Shown: in pieces, positions 42,930 through 52,981 of the stretch
Numbering within the stretch: the stretch's first letter is position 1
Layout of the letters: every line of letters starts with the position of its first letter
Assembly (NCBI GenBank): GCA_016784965.1
Contig: JADHTQ010000002.1
Coordinates: 1 to 64,000, forward strand
Direction: 5' to 3'
Length of the DNA stretch: 64,000 bases
Origin: Bacteriovoracaceae bacterium
GTDB lineage: Bacteria; Bdellovibrionota; Bacteriovoracia; Bacteriovoracales; Bacteriovoracaceae
The notes under the pieces: model-generated
Seen by the model: only the letters and a program-made list of their open reading frames with translations
What the model was told of the DNA's origin: nothing
The model's database searches: none
Translations under genes and position numbers: made by a program

Positions 42930-43039
42930 CCGTTCCTGTTCGACAAAATATGACGATATCTTATTTATTTCCCCATCAAAATGTAACAAAACTTAATTAC
43001 CTATTCTTAATATAATTAATTGACATGAAGGAGCACTTA

Positions 43040-45340
43040 ATGAGGCCGATAAATCCACTTTTTATCTTATTTTTATTATTTTTTTCATTTGGCAGTTTGG
43101 TCTCATGTGACAATGATGAGAAGCTAAAAAAAACTTTCAAACCATCAACTCCTAAAATTAAAAAAAATAAGGTACCAAATACACCTGAACCTCAAACCTT
43201 CGTCTCTCTCTCTGGGGTTACAGAAGATACAAGTATAGATACAAGAAAAGATGAAAGCCAAAAAAAGGCAAACCAAATCGCTTACTTAACTTCTGCTGTA
43301 GAGACAATGGAGCTGGCTTTTGCCAATAATCCTTTAAGAGTTGGGCATATGAGCAACCTTGCAAAAGAAGTGCTGCCATATGCTTATGAAATCCTTTCTT
43401 TATCTAACGACGTTGTTGACACCAATAATCTAGCCAGCTTGTATTTGCGAGCAGAACTATTTTTAACAGTTACAGGTGAATTTGATTATCCTATCAAACA
43501 TAGACCTTTGGTAAGGTCTTTTTTTGATGGTTTCGGAAGAGGTATACAATTTGCTACATTAAAGCGCGATGTCGATTATTTGCAACAGATTGATGAAAAA
43601 GTAAGTATTAAAGATGCTGATGATATCGCCACTCTACTAGCCTATAGTATTACTTCTGAGCTAACCAGTATTAAAAAAAGGGCCCAAAAGTTATACAAGC
43701 AATACAATAGCCGAGCAAAATTATTAAAATTTTTAACAAGCATTAATCAGCAGATAAAAGACTTAAACCTTGCGGTGAATGAATTTAGCAATGCTTTAGA
43801 TAATAATGAATCCAAAGAACAATTGGCCCAAAAATATTTGGTCTACTATCAAAAGCATTCTGAATTGTTGGACAACCCAAGTGTACGTTTTTTATGCCTC
43901 GATTCAGCATTGGCGGCTAAATTTGGTCGTTTTGTCGCTATGGAAGATGCCAGACTCAATACTTTTGATGATCTAGTTACTCCAGGTGAAATCACCTCTG
44001 CTATTGACAAAACTATCTATTTAAATTTGGACGAAATGATTTCACAAGTTAATAGCAAAAGTGGCGAGCAGCTTTTAGATGATATTATTTTTTATCCATC
44101 AAGTGTTGCAGAGATCTTGGTCAATGATCCAACTCTTATGAGACCAGTTGTTGATATTTTAAGTAATAGATTTGAGGAAGTTTATAACGATCAAGTATTT
44201 GCTAATAGAATCGTAACATATTTAGACTATGCAAGTTTAGCATCAGTTGCAACAAGTCTGTCAACATTTGGTGTTGCAACATCACTAACATGGGGAGCCA
44301 AGTGGGCGGTTAAGAGAACTATAAAGGCGGCTTTAGTAAAAAAAGTTGCAAATGGCATAATGTCGACATCTGCTTTTACGTTAGCGACAGCGACGTCGAT
44401 AACTGGATATAATACCTATCAAAACAACTATGACCACGAACATTTTGAAAAAGCATTTATGGCCGGGCTAAGTCCTAGTGCTAAGTATGATGCTCAAAAA
44501 GCTCTTGCTCAGTATAATGAAAACCTTACTCGATTAATCATTACTGGCGCATTTACAGCGATTCCTATTGGTACAATTTTAAGCTTTAGTAAGCGCATGT
44601 ATAAAAAATTCCCTAATCTAAAGCTTGTTCAAGATGATATTGGTATTATCGCAAGTCTATCCAATACTGTATTAAGTGGGCTAAATAAAGTTGGATTAAT
44701 GAAAAACTTCAATCAAATTGCAAAGAGAAATCCAATGATGTCAGCTTTTGCCAGACAACACGTGGATATGGGCCCTACTGCAAGATTACCTGAAATGACA
44801 GCTGCCCAAAAATCAATACCAAGAGTGCAACGAAATTTAAAAACTCTAAATGATCAGCTCGCAGCCAGAGGTGCCGCAAAGAGCACTACAAAAAGAGATT
44901 ATTTTGCTGGCATCCAAGCAGATGCATCAGGGTACAATCAAACAGCATTTGGGAGTAGGCTTGAAGCTACAAGGGCAAAAACCCATAGGTCTAATCCATT
45001 TGCCTTCAACCATGTAAATGAGCTACCAATAGAGCCTGGATCTGCACTCGCTGCATCCATGACTTCTGCCAAAAATGCTAAGTTACTTCTAAGGACCAAA
45101 CGGTTTGCAAAGCAACGGGCGAGAATTCAAGCTAGACGAACCGCTAGAGCAAGGAAAAAAGAAGCACGGATATTTCTAAATCTACCTCGTCCAAATACTC
45201 CAAAAGCAATTGGAGATGGAAGAGCCAAACTGTTACTTGAGCATAAGCCAAGTGGTCCAGAGTCATGGAATGTTATAGCTCTTCCTGGTAAAATTGCTAA
45301 AAAAGCTAAAGGCAAAGTTAAAGCAAAAAAGAAAAAGTAG
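43040..45340 (+). CDS. Large lipoprotein with hydrophobic middle and basic tail
   Basis: AAGGAG six bases before 43040 sets the start. The lipobox is L-V-S-C-D. The 766-residue protein has a helical region (about 70-390) and two hydrophobic alanine/threonine-rich segments (about 395-455 and 495-515). Its last ~100 residues are very rich in Arg and Lys, ending K-A-K-K-K-K. The order anchor, helices, hydrophobic segments, basic tail recalls delivered effectors or DNA/membrane-binding proteins, but no domain is recognised. It stands alone. Confidence 0.6.
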   Translation: MRPINPLFILFLLFFSFGSLVSCDNDEKLKKTFKPSTPKIKKNKVPNTPEPQTFVSLSGVTEDTSIDTRKDESQKKANQIAYLTSAVETMELAFANNPLRVGHMSNLAKEVLPYAYEILSLSNDVVDTNNLASLYLRAELFLTVTGEFDYPIKHRPLVRSFFDGFGRGIQFATLKRDVDYLQQIDEKVSIKDADDIATLLAYSITSELTSIKKRAQKLYKQYNSRAKLLKFLTSINQQIKDLNLAVNEFSNALDNNESKEQLAQKYLVYYQKHSELLDNPSVRFLCLDSALAAKFGRFVAMEDARLNTFDDLVTPGEITSAIDKTIYLNLDEMISQVNSKSGEQLLDDIIFYPSSVAEILVNDPTLMRPVVDILSNRFEEVYNDQVFANRIVTYLDYASLASVATSLSTFGVATSLTWGAKWAVKRTIKAALVKKVANGIMSTSAFTLATATSITGYNTYQNNYDHEHFEKAFMAGLSPSAKYDAQKALAQYNENLTRLIITGAFTAIPIGTILSFSKRMYKKFPNLKLVQDDIGIIASLSNTVLSGLNKVGLMKNFNQIAKRNPMMSAFARQHVDMGPTARLPEMTAAQKSIPRVQRNLKTLNDQLAARGAAKSTTKRDYFAGIQADASGYNQTAFGSRLEATRAKTHRSNPFAFNHVNELPIEPGSALAASMTSAKNAKLLLRTKRFAKQRARIQARRTARARKKEARIFLNLPRPNTPKAIGDGRAKLLLEHKPSGPESWNVIALPGKIAKKAKGKVKAKKKK

Positions 45341-45392
45341 ACGTCACTACTTGTCTATGTAAAAATATGTTTCTAATTCAAAGGAGAAACAT

Positions 45393-46049
45393 ATGTCTAA
45401 TTCACCCAAATTTGCAATTATTCTTTCAGGTTGTGGTGTATATGATGGGTCTGAAATCCATGAGACAGTCACAACTATGTTGGCCATCGATCAACAAGGA
45501 GCAACTTATGACTGTTTTGCCCCAGACATTGACCAACATCACGTTATCAATCACATCGATGGACAAGTTATTGATCAAAAAAGAAATGTGTTAGTTGAGT
45601 CGGCCCGCATCGCTAGAGGAAAAATCCAACCACTTTCCACTTTCCAAGCAAGCCAGTACAATTGTCTCATTTTACCAGGTGGTTTTGGTGCTGCAAAAAA
45701 TTTAAGCTCCTATGCATTTGAGCAGGGAAATCTTAACGTTCACAAAGATGTTGCAAATGCTATAATGTTGATGAAAGAGCAAGGCAAGCCAATTGGAGCA
45801 CTTTGTATTGCACCGGTTATTTTAGCTAAATTACTTCCGGGTATTGCATTAACTATTGGTCAAGATAAAGATACCGCTTCTGTCGTTGAAACACTGGGTG
45901 CTAACCACCAAAACACAAACAACGGTGAAATAGTAGTTGATAAAGATAACAAGGTAGTAACATCTCCATGTTACATGTTAGAAGCTTCTATAAAAGATGT
46001 TGCCTTGGGGGCCTACAATACAGTCAAAGAGTTAATTGCTCTGATGTGA
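45393..46049 (+). CDS. elbB: ElbB/ES1-type glyoxalase-like protein
   Basis: The 218-residue protein matches the ElbB family of the DJ-1/class I amidotransferase fold. It has L-S-G-C-G-V-Y-D-G-S-E at the start, the L-P-G-G-F-G-A-A-K-N-L loop, and the nucleophile Cys in G-A-L-C-I-A-P. E. coli ElbB shows glyoxalase activity; the biological role is modestly understood. AAAGGAG precedes the ATG. Its end is three bases from the convergent uvrB. Confidence 0.9.
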   Translation: MSNSPKFAIILSGCGVYDGSEIHETVTTMLAIDQQGATYDCFAPDIDQHHVINHIDGQVIDQKRNVLVESARIARGKIQPLSTFQASQYNCLILPGGFGAAKNLSSYAFEQGNLNVHKDVANAIMLMKEQGKPIGALCIAPVILAKLLPGIALTIGQDKDTASVVETLGANHQNTNNGEIVVDKDNKVVTSPCYMLEASIKDVALGAYNTVKELIALM

Positions 46050-46052
46050 TTG

Positions 46053-48071
46053 TTATAATAGTAGCCTTGCTTCGGATAAAACCTTAATCTCATCGCGAAA
46101 AACCACTGCATCTTCAAAACGCAGCTCTCGGCTTGCATCCTTCATCAATTTTTTGAGTTCTAAAATTCTTGCATCCAAATTTTCGGTTGTTAATTTACCC
46201 TCAACTGATACTTGTTTGATTTTTTTGCTTTTACCAGTCTTTGATCTGCGCAAAGTTTCAATTACACCGCCTGTTATTTGTTTGCTGATAGTTTGAGGAA
46301 CTATATTGTGTTTTTCATTATGAGATTGTTGAAGTTTTCGCCTTCTATTTGTTTTACTAATTGCAGCTTTCATACTCCGAGTTTGTTGGTAGGCATAAAG
46401 AATTACCTTTCCTTCAACATTTCTAGCTGCCCTGCCAATTGATTGAATTAAAGAGCGCTCTGATCGCAGGAAACCTTCTTTATCAGCATCTAAAATACCA
46501 ACTAATGCAACTTCGGGTAAGTCCAACCCCTCTCTTAGCAGGTTAATTCCCACTAATATATCAAATTTACCCTCTCGAAGCTGTTTAATAATTTCTATTC
46601 TTTCTAAAGTTGTTACGTCTGAATGTAAGTAGCGCACTTTCATGCCAATACTTTGATAGTATGAGGTAAGCTCCTCTGCAAGTTTTTTAGTTAAAGTAAT
46701 AATGAGCACTCTAAAGCCATTTTTTATGGTATTTTTGGCCTCCACTAACATATCATCAACCTGATTTTTTGCGTCCCTTACTAAAACTACTGGATCTAAA
46801 AGACCTGTTGGTCTAATAATTTGTTCAACATATTTGCCCTCAGTCTTTGCCAACTCAAAATCACCTGGTGTAGCTGAAACATAAAGTACTTGGTCGATCT
46901 TACTTTCAAATTCATCAAAGTTTAAAGGTCTATTGTCCAAAGCACTAGGTAGTCTAAATCCATGCTCTACCAGAGTTGTTTTTCTAGCGCGATCACCGCG
47001 GTACATACCTCCAATTTGCGGAACAGTTATATGAGACTCATCAATAATTAATAAAAAGTTCTTTTTAAAGTAATCTACAAGTGTAGGTGGTGGCTCCCCC
47101 TCTTTGGCACCAGTGAGATGCCTGGAGTAGTTTTCTATGCCAGAACAAAAATTCATCTCCTCCATCATCTCTAAATCAAAAAGGGTTCTTTGCTGTAGCC
47201 TTTGTTTTTCTACAAGTTTATCTGATTCTTCGAGCTGAATTAGGCGTTGCCTCAATTCTATTTTAATATTTTCTATTGCCTGCTCCATTTTCTGCTTTCC
47301 CACAACATAGTGAGATTTTGGGTATATGGTAACTGCATCTATAGTTTCCAAAATCTTACCCCTTAATGGATCGACAATAAAAATACCATCTATAGTATCT
47401 CCGAAAAAATCAATTCTAATGACATTACTTGCTTCATGGGCAGGAAAAATTTCTACAGTATCGCCCCTGACTCTAAATGTTCCTCGCACAAAATCGATGT
47501 CATTTCTTGCATATTGAATTGATACCAATCTTTTTAAAAAAAGGTCTCTATCTAAATCTTCCTCTAAAAATAGTGTGATCTTTTGAGATTCATATTCTGC
47601 AGGTGATCCTATTCCATAGATACAGCTAACACTTGATATTACAATTACATCATCTCGCTCCAACAGGTTTCTAGTAGCTGCGTGCCTTAACTTATCAATT
47701 TCATCGTTAATTGCTGAATCTTTTTCAATATAAGTATCTGTGCCTGGAATGTATGCTTCTGGCTGATAATAATCGTAGTAAGAAACAAAATATTCAACTG
47801 CATTTTTTGGAAACAATGCTTTAAATTCTGCATAGAGCTGGGCTGCAAGGGTTTTATTATGGGCCATTATCAAAGTCTTCTTTCCCAGCTTTTGAATTAC
47901 ATGTGCCATAGTGAAGGTTTTGCCCGAACCCGTCACACCCAACAGTGTTTGATACTTTTTATTTTTCAAAAAAGTAGATGTTATACTATCGATCGCTTGG
48001 GGTTGATCACCACTAGGGTTAAAGCTAGACTCTAAGCAAAAAGGAGAATGTTTTTTACTCTTTGTATTCAT
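46053..48071 (-). CDS. uvrB: UvrABC system subunit B
   Basis: The 672-residue helicase-like damage-verification subunit of nucleotide excision repair has Walker A G-V-T-G-S-G-K-T. The [10 protein letters not shown] beta-hairpin is used to probe DNA, followed by D-E-S-H and the Q-S-I-G-R-A-A-R-N helicase motif. A C-terminal UVR domain (about 630-670) binds UvrC. Length is normal. It begins two bases after gshA, so the two are probably cotranscribed. Confidence 0.95.
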   Translation of the reverse strand: MNTKSKKHSPFCLESSFNPSGDQPQAIDSITSTFLKNKKYQTLLGVTGSGKTFTMAHVIQKLGKKTLIMAHNKTLAAQLYAEFKALFPKNAVEYFVSYYDYYQPEAYIPGTDTYIEKDSAINDEIDKLRHAATRNLLERDDVIVISSVSCIYGIGSPAEYESQKITLFLEEDLDRDLFLKRLVSIQYARNDIDFVRGTFRVRGDTVEIFPAHEASNVIRIDFFGDTIDGIFIVDPLRGKILETIDAVTIYPKSHYVVGKQKMEQAIENIKIELRQRLIQLEESDKLVEKQRLQQRTLFDLEMMEEMNFCSGIENYSRHLTGAKEGEPPPTLVDYFKKNFLLIIDESHITVPQIGGMYRGDRARKTTLVEHGFRLPSALDNRPLNFDEFESKIDQVLYVSATPGDFELAKTEGKYVEQIIRPTGLLDPVVLVRDAKNQVDDMLVEAKNTIKNGFRVLIITLTKKLAEELTSYYQSIGMKVRYLHSDVTTLERIEIIKQLREGKFDILVGINLLREGLDLPEVALVGILDADKEGFLRSERSLIQSIGRAARNVEGKVILYAYQQTRSMKAAISKTNRRRKLQQSHNEKHNIVPQTISKQITGGVIETLRRSKTGKSKKIKQVSVEGKLTTENLDARILELKKLMKDASRELRFEDAVVFRDEIKVLSEARLLL

Positions 48072-48073
48072 AA

Positions 48074-49657
48074 CTAAAGCAAATCAAACTGATTATAGTA
48101 CTTCTGTAGGTACTCACAAAAACTCAGCGTATCAGACTCTTCCAGTTGCTGTTGTTCCTTAACTGATTTTATAGCAATATCATGCAACAGATTTTTCATT
48201 TTCTGATCAACACTCTTGCCAAGTATATCTTTTTTATTTTTTCGAGCCCTTTCTAAAGCATACTGACAAAATGAATACTTATTATCTTTCATCTGTTTAA
48301 GCATGACTCCAGACATAGTTAACTCTGGATTTTCTATACATGCACTTAGACTTTTAAGGGTATCAGAATATTCAGTAGTCTCATTCCCGACATCTAGTAA
48401 GTTTGCTATTGGCAACATGTCCTCAAAGAGCTTAGAGGCAAATTCAAAAAACAATACTTTTTTACCCTCATTACTAAGAATCGTAATATTAGGTTTTCTA
48501 CCGTATATTACAACTTGCTCCCAATTGCTTTTAATAATATCTTCATCATTTTTTGTCAGAGGAGGACTGTTTTGTAAAAGGCAATAGCAAAGAAAAATAT
48601 CTAGAAATAAAACCTGCTCTTTTGTAATTCCTACAGCAGAATTAGGATTAATATCAAGTGCTCTAAGCTCAATATATTCTACCCCTCGCTTTATTAAAGC
48701 TGCCCCCGGAGACTCACCACTTTTTATAACTCTTTTTGGTCTAACTAACGAGTAGTATTCATTTTCAATTTGTAAAATGCTATCATTGAGTTGCCTACGT
48801 GTTCCGTCTTTGTTTGGTAATATTTTTTCCCACTTTGGATCTTTAGTTCTAACTGCCTTAATAAGCCCTTTGGTATATGACTCCAAATCATTGTATGAGA
48901 TATTTATTTGTGCTTGTCCATCATTTTGGTAACCCAAATTGCTCATTCTTAAAGATGTGGCATAGGGTGAGTAATAAGTTGATCCATCATCCAACAGCTT
49001 CAAATGTTTTGCTCCATGGGCCTTAATATTATCTACAAAGTTTGAGCACATAGTTGGAGATGCTCCAAATAAATAAGGAATTATCGAGCTATATCTAAAG
49101 ATATTGCGCAATTGAGCAAAGTAGGTCTTAGTTTTTAAATCTACAATACAGTCATTAATTTTATAAAAATCCTGATAATATGACCAAAATTCATGAGGCA
49201 TTGAAAAATTGTAGTGAATCCCAGCTATAACCTGCATAGTCCTACCATATCTATGGCTCAAACCTTGGCGATACAACTGCTTCATCTTTCCAACATTAGA
49301 GCTACCATAGTCTGCAATGGGAATTTCAGACTCATCTTCTAAGACGCAAGGCATACTCATGGGCCACAGCAGCTCACTTCCAATATTGTTATATGTATAA
49401 TGATGAACACTTTGTAAAAACTGAAGAGAATTTGCAACACTTCTTTCGGCAGGAGTTATAAACTCTAACAGCGCTTCTGAATAATCCGTTGTAATAAATG
49501 GATGAGTCAAGCTAGAGCCCAAACCTACAGGATGTGTATTTTGTGACAATTTACCTTTTGGAGTAATTCTTAAAGCTTCTTTCTCTATTCCACGCTTTAT
49601 GGCCCTAAAGAGCGATCTTCGTTTAGATGCTTTAAAATAACTGCATATATCTTCCAA
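48074..49657 (-). CDS. gshA: Glutamate-cysteine ligase (E. coli type)
   Basis: The 527-residue protein matches the proteobacterial type I enzyme that makes gamma-glutamylcysteine, the first step of glutathione synthesis. It has G-I-E-K-E-A-L-R-I near the start, [10 protein letters not shown], and G-I-H-Y-N-F-S. The [11 protein letters not shown] segment lies further on. The start is TTG. No gshB is nearby. It forms a pair with uvrB. Confidence 0.92.
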   Translation of the reverse strand: MEDICSYFKASKRRSLFRAIKRGIEKEALRITPKGKLSQNTHPVGLGSSLTHPFITTDYSEALLEFITPAERSVANSLQFLQSVHHYTYNNIGSELLWPMSMPCVLEDESEIPIADYGSSNVGKMKQLYRQGLSHRYGRTMQVIAGIHYNFSMPHEFWSYYQDFYKINDCIVDLKTKTYFAQLRNIFRYSSIIPYLFGASPTMCSNFVDNIKAHGAKHLKLLDDGSTYYSPYATSLRMSNLGYQNDGQAQINISYNDLESYTKGLIKAVRTKDPKWEKILPNKDGTRRQLNDSILQIENEYYSLVRPKRVIKSGESPGAALIKRGVEYIELRALDINPNSAVGITKEQVLFLDIFLCYCLLQNSPPLTKNDEDIIKSNWEQVVIYGRKPNITILSNEGKKVLFFEFASKLFEDMLPIANLLDVGNETTEYSDTLKSLSACIENPELTMSGVMLKQMKDNKYSFCQYALERARKNKKDILGKSVDQKMKNLLHDIAIKSVKEQQQLEESDTLSFCEYLQKYYNQFDLL

Positions 49658-49812
49658 GCTTATATCCAGATTAGTTTCGTGATCCCTTATCTTATAGGAG
49701 AAGTTATTACTTTGCCAATCATATGCTTAAACTTTTATATAAGGCTTCAAAATACCTTTGAGTATGCTTTTAAAGTCATGTATTATTACCAAAACACAAT
49801 ATATGAGTAATA

Positions 49813-50907
49813 ATGAGCTCTAGTAATAAATTTAACATTATTTTTACAGGTGGCGGCAGTGGTGGACACCTCTTTCCCGCTGTCACCATGATTTCACACC
49901 TAAAATCAAGTAATCACTACAAAATTTATTACATAGGCAGCAACCAGGGCATTGAACGAGATGTTATGTCAGAGCTTAAAATTCCCTACTATAATATTCA
50001 AACTGGTAAACTTAGACGTTATTTTTCATTAGAAAATTTTATTGATATTATCCGTTTAATCGTTGGAATCATACAGGCAACAGCAATCCTGCTGAGATTC
50101 AATAAAAACACTTTAGTCTTCTCAACAGGTGGTTTTGTTGCAGTTCCAGTAGTTGTAGCGGCAAAAATTACTCGTAAACATATTTTTATCCACGAACAAA
50201 CTAGCCGAATCGGTTTAGCAAATAAAATATCATCCTTTTTTGCAGATAAAATTTTTATAAGCTTCAAAGAATCTATGCAATTTTTCCCAGCAAAAAAAAC
50301 ATATTATTCAGGTTACCCCTTGCGAGCAGAGTGTTTTTCAGACCAAAGCAAAAAAATTGTACTGGGTAAGTACCATCTCAATGATAGCAAGAACCCGATT
50401 TTGTTCATTACAGGGGGAGGCAACGGCTCAAAACTGTTAAACGAGTTTGTAGAGACAAGCTTAGAGCAACTCAAAAAAACATATTTCATAGTCCATCAAG
50501 TAGGTCAGCAGTTTATTGAATACTACCAAAAATATCAAGATGAACATTACCATCCGATAGGTCTTATAAAAGAGGATATGATCGACTTATACAAGTTATC
50601 AGATATCATTATCTCTCGAAGTGGAGCTGGAACAGTTTGCGAATTAATAGCATTAAATAAAAGATCCATCTTGGTACCTCTTAAAATAGCACAACTTAAT
50701 GAACAGTTCCATAACGCAAAAGAGGCACACAGAAGGCTTGGCTCGATGATTGTTGAAGAGGATGAACTTAAGAAGTGGACCATATCCAGTTTAATCGATG
50801 AGTTTAACTCCGAATCAACAGACAGAAAGACCCATTACCATGAAGAAGTAAGCGATGCCAAGGTTTTTCTTGCTAAAGAGATTAATAATTTATTGATCTA
50901 TACCTAA
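49813..50907 (+). CDS. murG: MurG glycosyltransferase, lipid II synthesis
   Basis: The 364-residue enzyme adds N-acetylglucosamine to lipid I on the cytoplasmic face of the inner membrane. It has the N-terminal G-G-G-S-G-G-H-L-F-P-A loop, the H-E-Q motif and the C-terminal I-S-R-S-G-A-G-T-V-C-E-L UDP-GlcNAc-binding motif. No other mur or fts gene adjoins it here, unlike the usual division and cell-wall cluster. The ribosome binding site is weak. Confidence 0.92.
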   Translation: MSSSNKFNIIFTGGGSGGHLFPAVTMISHLKSSNHYKIYYIGSNQGIERDVMSELKIPYYNIQTGKLRRYFSLENFIDIIRLIVGIIQATAILLRFNKNTLVFSTGGFVAVPVVVAAKITRKHIFIHEQTSRIGLANKISSFFADKIFISFKESMQFFPAKKTYYSGYPLRAECFSDQSKKIVLGKYHLNDSKNPILFITGGGNGSKLLNEFVETSLEQLKKTYFIVHQVGQQFIEYYQKYQDEHYHPIGLIKEDMIDLYKLSDIIISRSGAGTVCELIALNKRSILVPLKIAQLNEQFHNAKEAHRRLGSMIVEEDELKKWTISSLIDEFNSESTDRKTHYHEEVSDAKVFLAKEINNLLIYT

Positions 50908-50924
50908 AAATGAGGCTCGCGAGA

Positions 50925-50952
50925 TTTTTTTTTAAAAAAAAATTAAAAAAAA
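50925..50952. repeat. T9-A9-TT-A8 homopolymer tract
   Basis: Nine T, nine A, two T and eight A run without interruption just after murG and about 80 bases before the HU gene. The tract should be intrinsically curved and could serve as a weak terminator for murG (T-run after CTCGCGAG) or as an upstream element of the HU promoter. Homopolymers of this length are also prone to slippage. Confidence 0.5.
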
Positions 50953-51034
50953 GCTTTAAACCCCTTTCAATTCTACAAATTTTAGTGCACACTTTTACTA
51001 TATGCTTGAGACATATTAATTGAAGGAGGTTTTC

Positions 51035-51313
51035 ATGAACAGAAAAGAATTAGTAGAAGCAATTTTGAAAAACAAAGACCTAGAAAATTGGACAAAAAAA
51101 GAATGTGACATGTTCCTAACAACTATGATTGACACTGTCAAAAAAGCTGTTAAGAAGGGAGATGACGTCTCTTTGATCGGTTTTGGATCTTTTACAAAAG
51201 TTAGAAGGAAAGCTAGAATAGGCGTAAATCCATCAACTGGAGAAAAAATTAAGATTAAAGCGAAAAACGTTGTTAAATTTAGACCAGGGAAAGCCTTTAG
51301 CGAAATGCTATAA
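51035..51313 (+). CDS. HU-family DNA-binding protein
   Basis: AAGGAGG six bases before 51035 selects this ATG over an upstream in-frame start at 51020. The 92-residue product has the HU/IHF features: M-N-R-K-E-L-V-E-A, G-F-G-S-F, and the DNA-binding arm with R-I-G-V-N-P-S-T-G-E, ending in F-R-P-G-K-A-F. It is a nucleoid protein that bends DNA. The perfect ribosome binding site and the strong terminator after it indicate a highly expressed single gene. Confidence 0.93.
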   Translation: MNRKELVEAILKNKDLENWTKKECDMFLTTMIDTVKKAVKKGDDVSLIGFGSFTKVRRKARIGVNPSTGEKIKIKAKNVVKFRPGKAFSEML

Positions 51314-51334
51314 TTTTCTAAAAAACTTATAAAG

Positions 51335-51375
51335 AGCCCCCTTTTCATACACACTATGGATAGGGGGCTTTTTTT
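51335..51375 (+). terminator. Strong intrinsic terminator of the HU gene
   Basis: AGCCCCC (51335-51341) pairs with GGGGGCT (51363-51369) and is followed at once by seven T (51369-51375). It lies 21 bases past the HU stop codon. This is the clearest factor-independent terminator in the window. Confidence 0.9.
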
Positions 51376-51391
51376 ATTAGGGTTACTTAAA

Positions 51392-52978
51392 ATGCGCAAT
51401 CACTTCCTAATTACAATAATTATTATCCTTTTATACCCCTTTGCAGCCGAAAGTTACACTTCAGATAGGACCTACAAGCTCACCATACTTCATACCAATG
51501 ATCATCACGGCCATTACTGGCATAACAAATTTGGCGAATATGGTATGGCCGCGAGAATGACGCTAATACAGCGGATTAGAAAGGAAGTTAAAAAAGCAGG
51601 TGGACACGTACTACTTGTCTCAGGAGGAGACATCAACACTGGTACCCCGGAATCGGACCTGGCAGACGCAGTTCCAGATTTTTTAGCAATGAATCTTATA
51701 AAATACGATGCTATGGTAGTTGGTAATCATGAGTTTGACAAGTCAAATGATTTATTAATGAAGCAAAAAAATATTGCTAAGTTTCCCTTTTTAAGTGCCA
51801 ATATCTTTTATAAGGGAACATCTGGCAGACCATTTTACCCTTACACCAAAAAAAAATACGAAGATTTACGGGTAATTATCATGGGTTTTACCACTCTAGA
51901 CACACCTAAACAGTCACTTCCAGCAATGGTAAAAAACTTTGACTTCTTTGCTCCTGTCCAAATTGGGAAAATGTTACTACCCTTTTTAAGAAACAATAAC
52001 GATATTATTATAGCTGTTACTCACTTGGGATACTACCCAGATGCAAAACATGGAAACTTGAGCCCTGGTGATGTTACGCTGGCACGCAAGCTAGGTGGGA
52101 TAGATATCATAATTGGTGGGCACACTCAGAAGCCGCTACATAAGCCACAACGAGTTGGTAAAACTACAATCCTGCAAGCACATGAGTGGGGGAAATATGT
52201 AGGACGTATGGATTTAGAGTTTTTAAATGGAAAAATTAAAATAATTAATTACCGCTTAATTCCAGTCAACTTGAAAAGAAAAGTTAAAGCTAAAGCTAAA
52301 GGTGGTAAATCAAAAAGAGTATTCATTGAACCTGAAATTCCAAAAGATCCAAAAATGCTCGCTCTACTTGAACCATATTATAAAAAATCAAGGGAAAAAT
52401 TATCAATGAAGCTAGCTTCACTCACCGGCAAGCTTGAAGGACACCGAGATGTAATTCGCAGAAAAAAAAGCAATCTAGTAACCTTAGTAATACGTGCACA
52501 AATGAAAAAGTTATCTGCAGATATTGGAATCGTTAATGCTGGAAACATTAGAAGCGATATATTTGAGGGGAACATAACTGCCGCTGATATATTAAAAGTT
52601 CACCCATATGGCAATACCATCTGCACTGTTTCATTAACTGGAAGAAAACTTCGGCAATACCTACAGTCAATCATAAAGTTTCGCATTATAGATGAGGGTG
52701 GATACCCACATCTTGAGGGAATCAAGATTCATGTAAAAAACGGGCTAATCTCTAGTATGAAAATTAAGGGAATTCCTGTAGATGAAAAGAAGCGATACAA
52801 GCTTTCTATCAATGAGTTTTTGGTTGTTGGAGGAGATGGTTACCCAAAACTTGACACTCACCCTACTTTTGTTGATAGCGGTTACACTTCCGAGATGATT
52901 TTAAGAGAATACATTAAAGAGTTGGGAACCATTGACGCAAAAAAAATACCGGTCGAGGATGACTTTATAATTGATTAA
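51392..52978 (+). CDS. UshA-like secreted 5'-nucleotidase/metallophosphatase
   Basis: The start at 51392 lies past the HU terminator; an in-frame ATG at 51356 lies inside it. A signal peptide ends near A-A-E-S. The 528-residue protein has the metallophosphatase motifs H-T-N-D-H-H-G-H, G-G-D, G-N-H-E-F-D, and G-G-H-T-Q. The C-terminal 5'-nucleotidase domain carries N-A-G-N-I-R-S-D and G-G-D-G-Y-P. It probably hydrolyses extracellular nucleotides for nucleoside uptake, which would suit a predator or scavenger. A basic lysine-rich insert (about 285-300) is unusual. Confidence 0.88.
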   Translation: MRNHFLITIIIILLYPFAAESYTSDRTYKLTILHTNDHHGHYWHNKFGEYGMAARMTLIQRIRKEVKKAGGHVLLVSGGDINTGTPESDLADAVPDFLAMNLIKYDAMVVGNHEFDKSNDLLMKQKNIAKFPFLSANIFYKGTSGRPFYPYTKKKYEDLRVIIMGFTTLDTPKQSLPAMVKNFDFFAPVQIGKMLLPFLRNNNDIIIAVTHLGYYPDAKHGNLSPGDVTLARKLGGIDIIIGGHTQKPLHKPQRVGKTTILQAHEWGKYVGRMDLEFLNGKIKIINYRLIPVNLKRKVKAKAKGGKSKRVFIEPEIPKDPKMLALLEPYYKKSREKLSMKLASLTGKLEGHRDVIRRKKSNLVTLVIRAQMKKLSADIGIVNAGNIRSDIFEGNITAADILKVHPYGNTICTVSLTGRKLRQYLQSIIKFRIIDEGGYPHLEGIKIHVKNGLISSMKIKGIPVDEKKRYKLSINEFLVVGGDGYPKLDTHPTFVDSGYTSEMILREYIKELGTIDAKKIPVEDDFIID

Positions 52979-52981
52979 CTA

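Noticed and set aside
42789-42989. Minus-strand frame encoding a Val-Ala/Ser/Thr repeat
   Set aside because: It is explained by the hexanucleotide repeat on the plus strand, has no ribosome binding site and overlaps the 3' end of the rel gene.
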